A stretch of 64,000 bases of DNA from JANMDU01 sp043777675 (lineage in GTDB: Bacteria > Pseudomonadota > Gammaproteobacteria > Burkholderiales > Burkholderiaceae_C). The stretch's first letter is position 1; each line of letters starts with the position of its first letter. Where the stretch lies: the NCBI GenBank assembly GCA_043777675.1, contig JAYWHR010000070.1, positions 1-64,000 on the forward strand, written 5' to 3'. Position numbers and translations under genes: made by a program. Positions 57,547 through 64,000 of the stretch are shown here, piece by piece. Below the pieces are notes generated by a model. It was not told where the DNA came from. It did no database searches and saw only the letters and a program-made list of their open reading frames with translations.

Positions 57547-58983
57547 ATGCCAAGCACATTCACCGCCCGTACCCTCTACGACAAAATTTGGGACGAACAC
57601 GTCGTCCACACCGAGGAAGATGGCACGGCTATTCTTTATATTGACCGCCATTTGGTGCACGAAGTCACCAGCCCACAGGCTTTCGAAGGCTTGCGTCAGG
57701 CCAATCGTAAGGTCTGGCGCGTCTCCTCCATCGTCGCCACTGCCGATCACAACACGCCCACCACTGGCTGGGAGCTGGGCTACGACGGCATTGTGGATCT
57801 GGTGAGCAAAGAGCAAATCACCACGCTGGATGCCAACATCAAAGAATTTGGCGCAGCGGCGTATCACCCCTTCCTCACAGCAGGCCAAGGTATCGTGCAT
57901 GTGATGGGGCCTGAGCAAGGCGCAACGCTTCCGGGCATGACGGTGGTTTGCGGCGACTCGCACACCAGCACGCACGGCGCATTCGGCGCGCTCGCGCATG
58001 GCATCGGCACGAGCGAGGTGGAGCATGTTCTGGCCACCAATTGCTTGCAGCAGAAGAAAATGAAAAACATGCTGGTGAAGGTGGATGGCGAGCTACAAAA
58101 AGGCGTGACCCCGAAAGACGTTGTTCTGGCCATCATTGGCAAAATCGGTACCGCTGGCGGCACAGGCCATTGCATCGAATTTGGCGGCAGCGTGTTTCGC
58201 GCGATGAGCATGGAAGGCCGCATGACGGTCTGCAATATGGCGATTGAAGGCGGTGCACGCGCAGGCCTTGTGGCGGTGGATGAAAAAACGATTGAATATG
58301 TGCAAGGCCGCCCGATGTCGCCGACGGGCGTTGTGTTGCAACAAGCCATCGCCTACTGGCGCACCTTGGTGAGCGATGCAGATGCGAAGTTTGACACTGT
58401 GGTTACGCTTGATGCCGCGCAAATTCAACCGCAAGTGACTTGGGGCACAAGCCCTGAGATGGTGCTTGGCGTAGAAGGCCGCGTACCTGATCCTGACAAA
58501 GAAAAAGACGCGACCAAGCGCAAAGATATCGAACGCGCCCTCGCCTACATGGGCCTAGAGCCTAACAAAGCTTTGACGGATATCACGATTGACAAAGTGT
58601 TCATCGGCTCATGCACCAACAGCCGCATCGAAGACATCCGCGAAGCGGCCGCTACCGTCAAGCGCCTCGGCCAGAAAGTAGCGAAAAATGTGCGCCTGGC
58701 GCTCGTCGTGCCCGGCTCAGGCCTGGTGAAAGCGCAAGCAGAGCGCGAAGGTTTGCATGAGATCTTCAAAGCCGCAGGCTTTGAGTGGCGCGAGCCCGGC
58801 TGCAGCATGTGCTTGGCCATGAACGCGGATCGCCTCGAACCGGGCGAGCGATGCGCATCAACGAGCAACCGTAACTTTGAAGGCCGCCAAGGCGCAGGTG
58901 GCCGGACGCACCTGGTGTCTCCTTCTATGGCGGCAGCGGCGGCTGTGCATGGGCATTTTGTCGATATTCGGCGCTTTGCTTAA
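57547..58983 (+). CDS. leuC: 3-isopropylmalate dehydratase large subunit
   Basis: Iron-sulfur hydro-lyase that isomerises 2- to 3-isopropylmalate with LeuD. The 478-aa protein has TARTLYDKIWDEHVV, TADHNTPT, VVCGDSHTSTHGAFGALAHG, the cluster Cys in FIGSCTNSRIEDIREAA (about 355) and the pair in EPGCSMCLAMNADRLEPGER (about 418 and 421), then NFEGRQGAGGRTHLVSPSMA. Preceded by AGGAA 8 bases before the ATG. Order leuC-lipoprotein-leuD-leuB is typical for Burkholderiales. Confidence 0.97.
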   Translation: MPSTFTARTLYDKIWDEHVVHTEEDGTAILYIDRHLVHEVTSPQAFEGLRQANRKVWRVSSIVATADHNTPTTGWELGYDGIVDLVSKEQITTLDANIKEFGAAAYHPFLTAGQGIVHVMGPEQGATLPGMTVVCGDSHTSTHGAFGALAHGIGTSEVEHVLATNCLQQKKMKNMLVKVDGELQKGVTPKDVVLAIIGKIGTAGGTGHCIEFGGSVFRAMSMEGRMTVCNMAIEGGARAGLVAVDEKTIEYVQGRPMSPTGVVLQQAIAYWRTLVSDADAKFDTVVTLDAAQIQPQVTWGTSPEMVLGVEGRVPDPDKEKDATKRKDIERALAYMGLEPNKALTDITIDKVFIGSCTNSRIEDIREAAATVKRLGQKVAKNVRLALVVPGSGLVKAQAEREGLHEIFKAAGFEWREPGCSMCLAMNADRLEPGERCASTSNRNFEGRQGAGGRTHLVSPSMAAAAAVHGHFVDIRRFA

Positions 58984-59019
58984 ATCGTTGTTTTCAACCT
59001 TTTTTTAGAAGTCCTCACC

Positions 59020-59151
59020 ATGAAATCCATCCTCACTCTCCTCAGCTTCAGCGTCTGCATGATTTTGGCGGGCTGCAACACCATCAAGGGCGTCGGTCAA
59101 GACATCCAAAAAGCTGGCGAAAAAATTGAAGACGTTGGTAAAAAGAAATAA
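59020..59151 (+). CDS. entericidin-like small lipoprotein
   Basis: A 43-aa lipoprotein precursor between leuC and leuD. Signal peptide MKSILTLLSFSVCMILAGCN with lipobox LAGC (Cys 19), then a short helical mature part (TIKGVGQDIQKAGEKIEDVG) ending KKK, the entericidin EcnA/EcnB pattern. Entericidins are small outer-membrane lipoproteins linked to envelope stress and programmed lysis; the role here is unknown. Its stop is two bases before the leuD ATG, so it is part of the leu transcript. Confidence 0.88.
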   Translation: MKSILTLLSFSVCMILAGCNTIKGVGQDIQKAGEKIEDVGKKK

Positions 59152-59153
59152 GC

Positions 59154-59798
59154 ATGAAAAAATTCAACATCCACAAAGGTCTCGTCGCCCCGATCGACCG
59201 CGAAAACGTCGATACCGACGCGATCATTTCCAAACAATTTTTGAAGCGCATCAGTAAGAGTGGCTTCGGCGACAACTTGTTTGATGCAGAGCGTTTTCTC
59301 GATGTCGGCGAGCCGTATTCCAAGTTGGCAGATCGTAAGGTCAACCCGAGTTTTGTATTGAATCAATCCAGATATCAAGACGCAAGCATCATGCTCTGCC
59401 GCAAAAATTTCGGCTGCGGCTCAAGCCGCGAACATGCACCTTGGGCGATTGAGCAATACGGCTTTCGCGCTTTGATCGCGCCTAGCTTCGCCGATATCTT
59501 CTTCAACAACTGCTTCAAAAATGGCCTGCTGCCCATCGTGCTGCCAGACACCACCGTCGCAAAACTGTTCGATGAAGTCAACGCCTTCCCTGGGTACCAG
59601 CTCACGATTGATTTAGACAAGCAAGTCGTATTAAAAGGAGATGGCGAAGCGATAGAGTTTGAAGTCAACGCGTTCCGCAAATATTGCCTGATCAACGGCT
59701 TCGACGATATTGGCCTGACGCTGCGCCAAAGTGAAAAAATTAAAGCATTTGAAGTACAGCGTTTGGCGACTAAGCCTTGGTTGGCCGCCGTCTTGTAA
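59154..59798 (+). CDS. leuD: 3-isopropylmalate dehydratase small subunit
   Basis: Swivelling-domain subunit of isopropylmalate isomerase, 214 aa. KKFNIHKGLVAPIDRENVDT, DAIISKQFLKRISKSGFG, ILCRKNFGCGSSREHAPWAI-like (here MLCRKNFGCGSSREHAPWAI) and IAPSFADIFFNNCFKNGLLP are canonical. Translationally linked to the entericidin gene. A palindromic element separates it from leuB. Confidence 0.97.
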   Translation: MKKFNIHKGLVAPIDRENVDTDAIISKQFLKRISKSGFGDNLFDAERFLDVGEPYSKLADRKVNPSFVLNQSRYQDASIMLCRKNFGCGSSREHAPWAIEQYGFRALIAPSFADIFFNNCFKNGLLPIVLPDTTVAKLFDEVNAFPGYQLTIDLDKQVVLKGDGEAIEFEVNAFRKYCLINGFDDIGLTLRQSEKIKAFEVQRLATKPWLAAVL

Positions 59799-59820
59799 TC
59801 ATTTTTAATGCAATATCAGC

Positions 59821-59870
59821 ATCTAGCCGGCACAGAATATGCGCGAGCTGCTATCAATTTAATAGTAAAT
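59821..59870 (+). repeat. 50-bp palindromic element, forward, between leuD and leuB
   Basis: ATCTAGCCGGCACAGAATAT then GCGCGAGCTGCTATCAATTT and AATAGTA. It occupies most of the 79-base leuD-leuB gap and ends 7 bases before the leuB ATG. Confidence 0.9.
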
Positions 59871-59877
59871 CAACATC

Positions 59878-60948
59878 ATGAAAATCGCTATTCTTCCCGG
59901 TGACGGCATTGGCACTGAAATCGTTGCTGAGGCTGTCAAAGTCCTCCAAGCTTTGGATTTGAAATTTGAAATGGAAAGCGCGCTGGTGGGCGGTGCCGCT
60001 TACGAAGCGCACGGGCATCCGTTGCCTGAATCTACTTTGAAGCTCGCTAAAGAAGCCAATGCGATTTTGTTTGGCGCGGTGGGGGATTGGAAATACGATA
60101 AGCTGGATCGCCCCTTGCGCCCTGAGCAAGCGATTCTTGGGCTGCGGAAAAATCTTGGCCTGTTTGCCAACTTCCGACCTGCGATTTGCTACGAGCAACT
60201 CGTGGATGCTTCGAGCTTGAAGCCTGAGATCATCTCTGGCCTAGATATTCTCATCATCCGCGAGCTCACAGGCGATATTTATTTCGGTCAACCGCGTGGT
60301 CGCCGCGTCGCCACCGATGGGCATTTCCCGGGTGCGCAAGAAGCGTTTGACACGATGCGCTATAGCGTGCCCGAGATCGAGCGCATTGCTCATGTGGCCT
60401 TTCAAGCCGCTATGAAACGCAACAAAAAAGTCACCAGCGTTGATAAAGCCAATGTACTGGAAACTTTCCAATTGTGGAAAGATACCGTCACTGAGGTCGG
60501 CAAACAATACCCCGAAGTTAAGCTCGATCACATGTATGTAGACAATGCCGCGATGCAACTGGTGAAAGCACCCAAAGCGTTTGATGTGATCGTCACAGGC
60601 AATATGTTTGGCGACATTCTGAGCGATGAGGCCAGCATGCTTACCGGCTCGATTGGCATGCTGCCCTCAGCCAGCTTGAACAGCAGCAACCAAGGCTTGT
60701 ATGAGCCCAGCCACGGCAGCGCTCCCGATATCGCTGGCAAAGGCATTGCTAATCCTCTGGCCACGATCCTCAGCGCCGCCATGATGCTGCGCTTCTCGCT
60801 CAACCAGCCCGAAGCTGCGCTGCGCATTGAAGAAGCGGTGAAAAAGGTCCTATCCCAAGGCCTACGCACTGGGGACATCTACAGCACTGGAAATACGAAA
60901 GTCAACACCGTGCAAATGGGCGACGCTGTCGTCAAGGCGCTGGGCTAA
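59878..60948 (+). CDS. leuB: 3-isopropylmalate dehydrogenase
   Basis: NAD-dependent oxidative decarboxylase in leucine synthesis, 356 aa. KIAILPGDGIGTEIVAEAVK, GAVGDWKYDKLDRPLRPEQA, ELTGDIYFGQPRGR, the catalytic Lys in VTSVDKANVLETFQLWKDTV, MYVDNAAMQLV, VTGNMFGDILSDEASMLTGS and LYEPSHGSAPDIAGKGIANP are all present. No strong Shine-Dalgarno is seen because the leader is mostly a palindromic element. Stop overlaps the convergent aqpS stop by four bases. Confidence 0.97.
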   Translation: MKIAILPGDGIGTEIVAEAVKVLQALDLKFEMESALVGGAAYEAHGHPLPESTLKLAKEANAILFGAVGDWKYDKLDRPLRPEQAILGLRKNLGLFANFRPAICYEQLVDASSLKPEIISGLDILIIRELTGDIYFGQPRGRRVATDGHFPGAQEAFDTMRYSVPEIERIAHVAFQAAMKRNKKVTSVDKANVLETFQLWKDTVTEVGKQYPEVKLDHMYVDNAAMQLVKAPKAFDVIVTGNMFGDILSDEASMLTGSIGMLPSASLNSSNQGLYEPSHGSAPDIAGKGIANPLATILSAAMMLRFSLNQPEAALRIEEAVKKVLSQGLRTGDIYSTGNTKVNTVQMGDAVVKALG

Positions 60949-61682
60949 TCCTTGGGCTTCTCGCCGAGCGCATTTGCCAACACCACACCGATTGCCGCCC
61001 CTGCGCATTGCGCCACCACAAAGCCCAAAGCACTTGCTGGCGCAATCCCTGCAAAGCTGTCACTCAGCATGCGGCCAAATACAGCGGCTGGGTTAGCGAA
61101 GCTGGTGCTGGCAGTAAACCAATACGCAGCGCCGATATAGCAAGCGACTAAGGCGCTGGCCTTGGCATGAACTCCCACTGCGCCGCTGCGGATGATGACG
61201 AAAAGCAACCCGCCTGTGGCCACGGCCTCGGCAATCCATTGGCTCCATCCCGTGAATTGGCCGGCTGCATTCCAGCCACCTCGCAACTTGGCGCTTGTTT
61301 GGAAAATAGTCATATCAAACATCGCATGCGCTAGCCACGCACCGCATGCCGCGCCAATGAGCTGAGCTGAGATAAAGACGCATGCTATAAATACAGTAGC
61401 GTTCCACGCATGTTTTATACCGGCTACATGCCGATTTTGATCAAAAAACTGTGCCCAAATCGTCACCAGTGGATTGAAATGCGCTCCACTGATCGGCCCG
61501 AGCACTTCAATCAACACATACAGCGCAAACACCGTGGCTAGCGTGTTGGCCAGCAGCGCCAAGCCCACATTGCCACCCGAGAGACTCTCAGCCATGATGC
61601 CTGAGCCGATCACCGCGCAAAGCAGTGCGGCCGTGCCAATGAATTCTGCGAAAGCTTTTTGCTGCAGCGAAACTACCTTCAT
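60945..61682 (-). CDS. aqpS: aquaglyceroporin-type channel of the ars operon (AqpS-like)
   Basis: A 245-aa MIP-family channel with six helices. The first pore loop reads GAHFNPLVTIW (NPL in place of NPA) and the second SFANPAAVFGRML (NPA). In Sinorhizobium AqpS exports arsenite made by ArsC; the arsC stop overlaps this start by four bases (ATGA), supporting that job. Residues 82-99 (RHVAGIKHAWNATVFIAC) are encoded by a palindromic element and lengthen the loop before helix three. No other arsenite exporter lies in the operon. Confidence 0.88.
   Translation of the reverse strand: MKVVSLQQKAFAEFIGTAALLCAVIGSGIMAESLSGGNVGLALLANTLATVFALYVLIEVLGPISGAHFNPLVTIWAQFFDQNRHVAGIKHAWNATVFIACVFISAQLIGAACGAWLAHAMFDMTIFQTSAKLRGGWNAAGQFTGWSQWIAEAVATGGLLFVIIRSGAVGVHAKASALVACYIGAAYWFTASTSFANPAAVFGRMLSDSFAGIAPASALGFVVAQCAGAAIGVVLANALGEKPKD
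61384..61435 (-). repeat. 50-bp palindromic element, in frame in aqpS
   Basis: Minus strand (gene sense): GCATGTAGCCGGTATAAAAC then ATGCGTGGAACGCTACTGTA and TTTATAGC. It encodes HVAGIKHAWNATVFIA, the forward frame pattern shared with the valS and response-regulator copies. Confidence 0.85.
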
Positions 61683-62182
61683 GACTTTGCTAGATCTTTG
61701 GCGGTTTCTTGCAAGCTCATCCGTGCCAGCTTCTCTGCAGGCAAACTCGCCAGCAGTTCCAAGCGACGGCGCATGGCATGCAGGGTTTGGCGGAAGGCTT
61801 CGAGCTTTTCGGTATCGCTGCCCTCGCCTGCGCTGGGGTCAGGGTAGCCCCAGTGCGCAGTGGCAGGCTGGCCTGGCCAATAGGGGCAGACTTCCCCTGC
61901 CGCGTTGTCGCAGACGGTAATGATCAAATCCATCTTCGGAGCATCGACACCTGCAAATTCGTCCCAATTCTTGCTACGCAGACCTTCGATTTCAAAGCCA
62001 TGATCGCGCAAAACCTGCAGCCCGAGCGCATTGGGGCTACCGCCTTCCCTCGGGCTGCTACCTGCGGAGTACGCGATGAAGCGGCCATTGCCGATCTTGT
62101 TGAGCAAGACTTCAGCCAAGATGCTGCGGGCGGAATTGTGGGTGCAGAGGAACAAGACGTTGAGAGGCTTAGCGGTGCTCAT
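61679..62182 (-). CDS. arsC: arsenate reductase (low-molecular-weight phosphatase type)
   Basis: Reduces arsenate to arsenite with thiol electrons. The 167-aa chain opens with the P-loop LFLCTHNSARSILAEVLLNK (CxxxxxR with Cys about 13), YSAGSSPREGGSPNALGLQV, and the late cysteines in ITVCDNAAGEVCPYWPGQPA (about 90 and 97), then the HWGYPDPSAGEGSD general-acid loop. Third gene in arsR-arsI-arsC-aqpS. Thioredoxin- or glutaredoxin-linked reduction cannot be separated by sequence alone. Confidence 0.94.
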   Translation of the reverse strand: MSTAKPLNVLFLCTHNSARSILAEVLLNKIGNGRFIAYSAGSSPREGGSPNALGLQVLRDHGFEIEGLRSKNWDEFAGVDAPKMDLIITVCDNAAGEVCPYWPGQPATAHWGYPDPSAGEGSDTEKLEAFRQTLHAMRRRLELLASLPAEKLARMSLQETAKDLAKS

Positions 62183-62210
62183 TTTGTGGTCTTTCTAAGA
62201 TTAAATTGGC

Positions 62211-62260
62211 ATGTAGCCGGCATGGAATATGCGTAGATTGCTATGAATTAGGTAGTAGCT
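62211..62260 (+). repeat. 50-bp palindromic element between arsI and arsC
   Basis: ATGTAGCCGGCATGGAATAT then GCGTAGATTGCTATGAATTA and GGTAGTAGC. It fills most of the 87-base gap between arsI and arsC, on the opposite orientation to the operon. Confidence 0.9.
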
Positions 62261-62269
62261 AAAATCAAT

Positions 62270-62773
62270 TTAGCAACAGGCTTTGGCGCTGCTTGCAGCT
62301 ACAACGGGCGCGCACGACGCGGAGGCTGTAGAGGGTGTAGAAGGCGCGCAGCATGCGCCGCTGGCAGCAGAACTGTCTGGCGTGCTCTCGATGCCATAGG
62401 TCGTCGCCTCACCCATCGTGACGAAGCTCTCCCAAGCAATGCCCTGCGGATCATGCACCCAGCCTTTGTCGCTTTTGGCATAGCAGCAGGTCGTCTCACC
62501 CATATCACTCACTGCAAGACCCGCGGATTGCAAACTCGCTGTCATCGCATGAAGCTCGGGCGCACTGTCCATCTGAAAGCCCAAGTGATCCAAGCCGGCT
62601 TGCCCCACCTTGGCTGCGCGCTCGGAAATCGCAAAATTAATCATTGGATCATCCAACATCCATTTCGCGTAATCCGTTTTCAGCACCGTGGGCGCTTGGC
62701 CAAACAATGTGTTGTAGAACTGTGTGGATTGCTCGATCGAATCCACCGAGATATGTACATGGAAGCGTTTCAT
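62270..62773 (-). CDS. arsI: ArsI/CadI-family VOC protein with Cys-rich tail
   Basis: A 167-aa vicinal-oxygen-chelate protein. The core (1-120) matches ArsI C-As lyases and CadI: KRFHVHISVDSIEQSTQFYN, DHLGFQMDSAPEL, and the vicinal cysteines in GETTCCYAKSDKGWVHDPQG (about 96-97) that bind trivalent organoarsenicals. The final 40 residues form a Ser/Ala/Pro-rich tail with Cys pairs (GACCAPSTPSTASASCAP, then SSAKACC), perhaps extra arsenic binding. Lyase activity (splitting C-As bonds with oxygen) is inferred; a cadmium-induced role is the alternative. Confidence 0.85.
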   Translation of the reverse strand: MKRFHVHISVDSIEQSTQFYNTLFGQAPTVLKTDYAKWMLDDPMINFAISERAAKVGQAGLDHLGFQMDSAPELHAMTASLQSAGLAVSDMGETTCCYAKSDKGWVHDPQGIAWESFVTMGEATTYGIESTPDSSAASGACCAPSTPSTASASCAPVVAASSAKACC

Positions 62774-62807
62774 TTTGCTTGTTTCCTTCTTAAATTAGAT
62801 TAAATCA

Positions 62808-62858
62808 GCCAATAGCCGGCATAAAATATAGATAGTTTGCTATTTATTCAGTAGCGAA
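62808..62858 (+). repeat. 50-bp palindromic element between arsR and arsI
   Basis: CAGCCAATAGCCGGCATAAA then ATATAGATAGTTTGCTATTT and ATTCAGTAGCG. It fills half of the 112-base arsR-arsI gap. Confidence 0.88.
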
Positions 62859-62885
62859 TCATCGCGAGATCGTGCTCAGCAGCAC

Positions 62886-63230
62886 TTAGCAGCATCCGCC
62901 CTCGGGGTCCGCAGCACAGCAGTTTTCGCTCAAAAAGCCTAGCAGCGCCGTCATGCGAGAGAAATCAGCGCGATAAATCAAGCTGCGCCCTTGTTGCTCC
63001 ACCTGCGCGAGCTGCGCATTCACCAACTCTTTCAAGTGAAATGACAGACTCGAAGCCGGTGTATCTAGCATCGCCGCGAGCACGCCCGGCGTGAGCCCCG
63101 CTTGGCCAGCTTGCACCAGCGCGCGAAAGGCGCGCAACCGCTGCGCCTGCGCCAGCGCCGCCAAGGCTTTGATCGCCTCCGCTTCTGGGAAGCGCACAGC
63201 TTTGAGTGGGGGCTTCTTTTTTGTTTCCAT
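62886..63230 (-). CDS. arsR: ArsR-family arsenic-responsive repressor
   Basis: A 114-aa winged helix-turn-helix repressor, released from DNA by arsenite. ALAALAQAQRLRAFRALVQA, then LTPGVLAAMLDTPASSLSFH and LKELVNAQLAQVEQQGRSLI form the DNA-binding core. Two vicinal cysteine pairs near the C-terminus (ENCCAADPEGGCC) are probable metalloid ligands, at a place unlike the E. coli CVC site in helix four. The ATG at 63228-63230 has no ribosome binding site; a -10 box lies six bases upstream, so the mRNA may be leaderless. First gene of the ars operon. Confidence 0.9.
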   Translation of the reverse strand: METKKKPPLKAVRFPEAEAIKALAALAQAQRLRAFRALVQAGQAGLTPGVLAAMLDTPASSLSFHLKELVNAQLAQVEQQGRSLIYRADFSRMTALLGFLSENCCAADPEGGCC

Positions 63231-63252
63231 ATTTCTATAATAATAGAAATAT
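63229..63252. promoter_or_regulatory. ArsR operator (perfect palindrome)
   Basis: ATATTTCTAT (63229-63238) and ATAGAAATAT (63243-63252), a perfect 10-bp inverted repeat with a 4-base spacer. It covers the -10 box and touches the arsR start codon, so bound ArsR would block transcription directly. Confidence 0.8.
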
Positions 63253-63265
63253 AGAATCTTTGCAA
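63231..63265 (-). promoter_or_regulatory. arsR promoter with leaderless start
   Basis: On the minus strand TTGCAA (63260-63265) as -35, exactly 17 bases, then TATTAT (63237-63242) as -10. The ATG begins six bases after the -10 box, so transcription should start at or next to the A of the start codon. Confidence 0.65.
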
Positions 63266-63321
63266 GCGACGCTTGAACACGCCACTCTACGAGCAGACCC
63301 TCAAGTGGCCGCGTCACTGAA

Positions 63322-63350
63322 ACGTCATATAAGTGTCATTTTCCTGACAT
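63322..63350 (+). promoter_or_regulatory. Pho box with three 11-bp-spaced repeats
   Basis: ACGTCAT (63322-63328), ATAA, GTGTCAT (63333-63339), TTTC, CTGACAT (63344-63350): three CTGTCAT-like heptamers with 4-base AT-rich spacers, the geometry of PhoB binding. It lies 56 bases before the lipoprotein gene at 63406 and 92 bases upstream of the arsR start. Confidence 0.8.
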
Positions 63351-63405
63351 GCGATCTGTATCCAATCGTTGTCAAGGGCGCATGTTGCTGCTCGGAGTAT
63401 TGGAT

Positions 63406-64000
63406 ATGACATTTGATTTGAAATCACCGCTGCATCTGCTCTCGCAGCATACCCGCCGCTTAGGCCTAGCGGCTTTAACAGCATCCGCATTTTTACTGAC
63501 CGCCTGCGGCACAGGCTCTGACGACATTGCAGCGCCACCTGTAGCCAACGAGCCTACGCCCGCGACCCTGAGCATGGAGAAAATCGCTGGCTACACGCAT
63601 ACAGGCGGTCTGGGAGCAGCAGAGATTTCAGGCTTTGATCCGCTCAGCCGTCGTTTGTTTGTCGTCAATGGCGCCCAAAGTTCGGTCGATGTACTCAGCT
63701 TGGTGAACACAGGCACGGGCACATCAGCCACGCTGTCCGTCAGCTTAGTGGGCTCTTTAACAACAGCTCAATTCGGCTCAGGTTTAGGCGCTGTGAATAG
63801 CGTGGCCGTCTATAAAGGCATCGTAGCGCTTGCAGTTGAAGCTGCCACCAAAACAGATGCAGGCATCGTCGCCTTCGTTCGCGCGAGCGATTTGACTGTG
63901 CTCGGTACACGAACCGTGGGCGCGCTGCCTGATATGCTCACCTTTAGCCCCGATGGCCGCTATCTGCTCGTAGCCAACGAAGGCGAGCCCAATAGCTACG
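63406..64000 (+). CDS. choice-of-anchor-I lipoprotein (phytase/esterase-like), partial
   Basis: The gene runs off the window; 198 residues are visible. The N-terminus has a basic region and hydrophobic core ending in LTAC (lipobox, Cys about 35), then a Pro-rich linker and the start of a beta-propeller: GGLGAAEISGFDPLSRRLFV, VDVLSLVN, VNSVAVYKGIVALAVE and VGALPDMLTFSPDGRYLLVA. This pattern belongs to choice-of-anchor-I domain proteins, often next to or fused with phytase- or alkaline-phosphatase-like enzymes. A Pho box upstream fits expression in phosphate starvation. The C-terminal part cannot be seen. Confidence 0.82.
   Translation, partial: MTFDLKSPLHLLSQHTRRLGLAALTASAFLLTACGTGSDDIAAPPVANEPTPATLSMEKIAGYTHTGGLGAAEISGFDPLSRRLFVVNGAQSSVDVLSLVNTGTGTSATLSVSLVGSLTTAQFGSGLGAVNSVAVYKGIVALAVEAATKTDAGIVAFVRASDLTVLGTRTVGALPDMLTFSPDGRYLLVANEGEPNSY

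Overview
The window looks like chromosomal DNA of a betaproteobacterium of the order Burkholderiales, most likely Comamonadaceae-like. The grounds are two Bug/TctC-type tripartite tricarboxylate receptors, the neighbourhood gpsA-secB-grxC-rhodanese facing gpmA-ctpA-moeB, leuC-entericidin-leuD-leuB, the ureDABCEFG order, and short palindromic repeats scattered between and inside genes. The species cannot be named from sequence alone.

Layout. 1-2.3 kb is a degraded zone: an ISNCY-type insertion sequence next to a BON-domain gene tail and a heavily broken old-yellow-enzyme gene. 2.3-5.1 kb: phosphoesterase, lipid/diacylglycerol-kinase-like protein and a TerB-like protein, all minus. 5.3-10.2 kb: pseudouridine breakdown (psuK, psuG) and valS. 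10.3-12.3 kb: TusA-like protein, Nudix hydrolase, cysM, tRNA-Leu(CAA). 12.6-16.8 kb: a degenerate signalling protein, xerD, a Bug receptor and an AEC transporter. 16.9-23.5 kb: a urease operon (ureD A orf B C E F G) with a vapBC toxin-antitoxin pair spliced between ureC and ureE. 23.5-26.4 kb: asparaginase, YaeQ, tRNA-Ser(UGA), hemW. 26.7-29.6 kb: an ABC ATPase plus a MacA-like adaptor carrying two extra Spy-like modules. 29.7-32.7 kb: small membrane proteins and a LytS/LytR-type two-component system.

32.7-41.7 kb is the most interesting accessory block: a LacI regulator with two operators, a taurine/sulfonate-type ABC transporter with two different permeases, an HpsN-like (HisD-fold) dehydrogenase, an SDR, a SerC-like aminotransferase and a zinc alcohol dehydrogenase. 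It resembles the dihydroxypropanesulfonate (DHPS) cluster hpsRUNOP, with a different transporter and an aminotransferase where a sulfo-lyase would be expected. 41.7-49.6 kb, in the opposite direction, is a putrescine/GABA block (ydcSTUV, patD, gabT) with a divergent LysR regulator. 49.6-55.2 kb is housekeeping. 55.5-57.5 kb is a Bug receptor/LysR pair. 57.5-60.9 kb is leucine biosynthesis. 60.9-63.2 kb is an arsenic operon (arsR-arsI-arsC-aqpS) whose arsR looks leaderless. The window ends in a lipoprotein gene of the choice-of-anchor-I type behind a three-repeat Pho box.

A recurring feature is a palindromic element of about 50 bp, core TAGCCGGCATAGAATATG, with about eighteen copies here. About half lie between genes and half lie inside coding sequences, always in the one open frame available for each orientation, so that they add or replace short peptides in otherwise conserved proteins. 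Two further copies supply the start codon of the next gene. This is similar in logic to the palindromic elements of Rickettsia and is the main candidate for an undescribed system.
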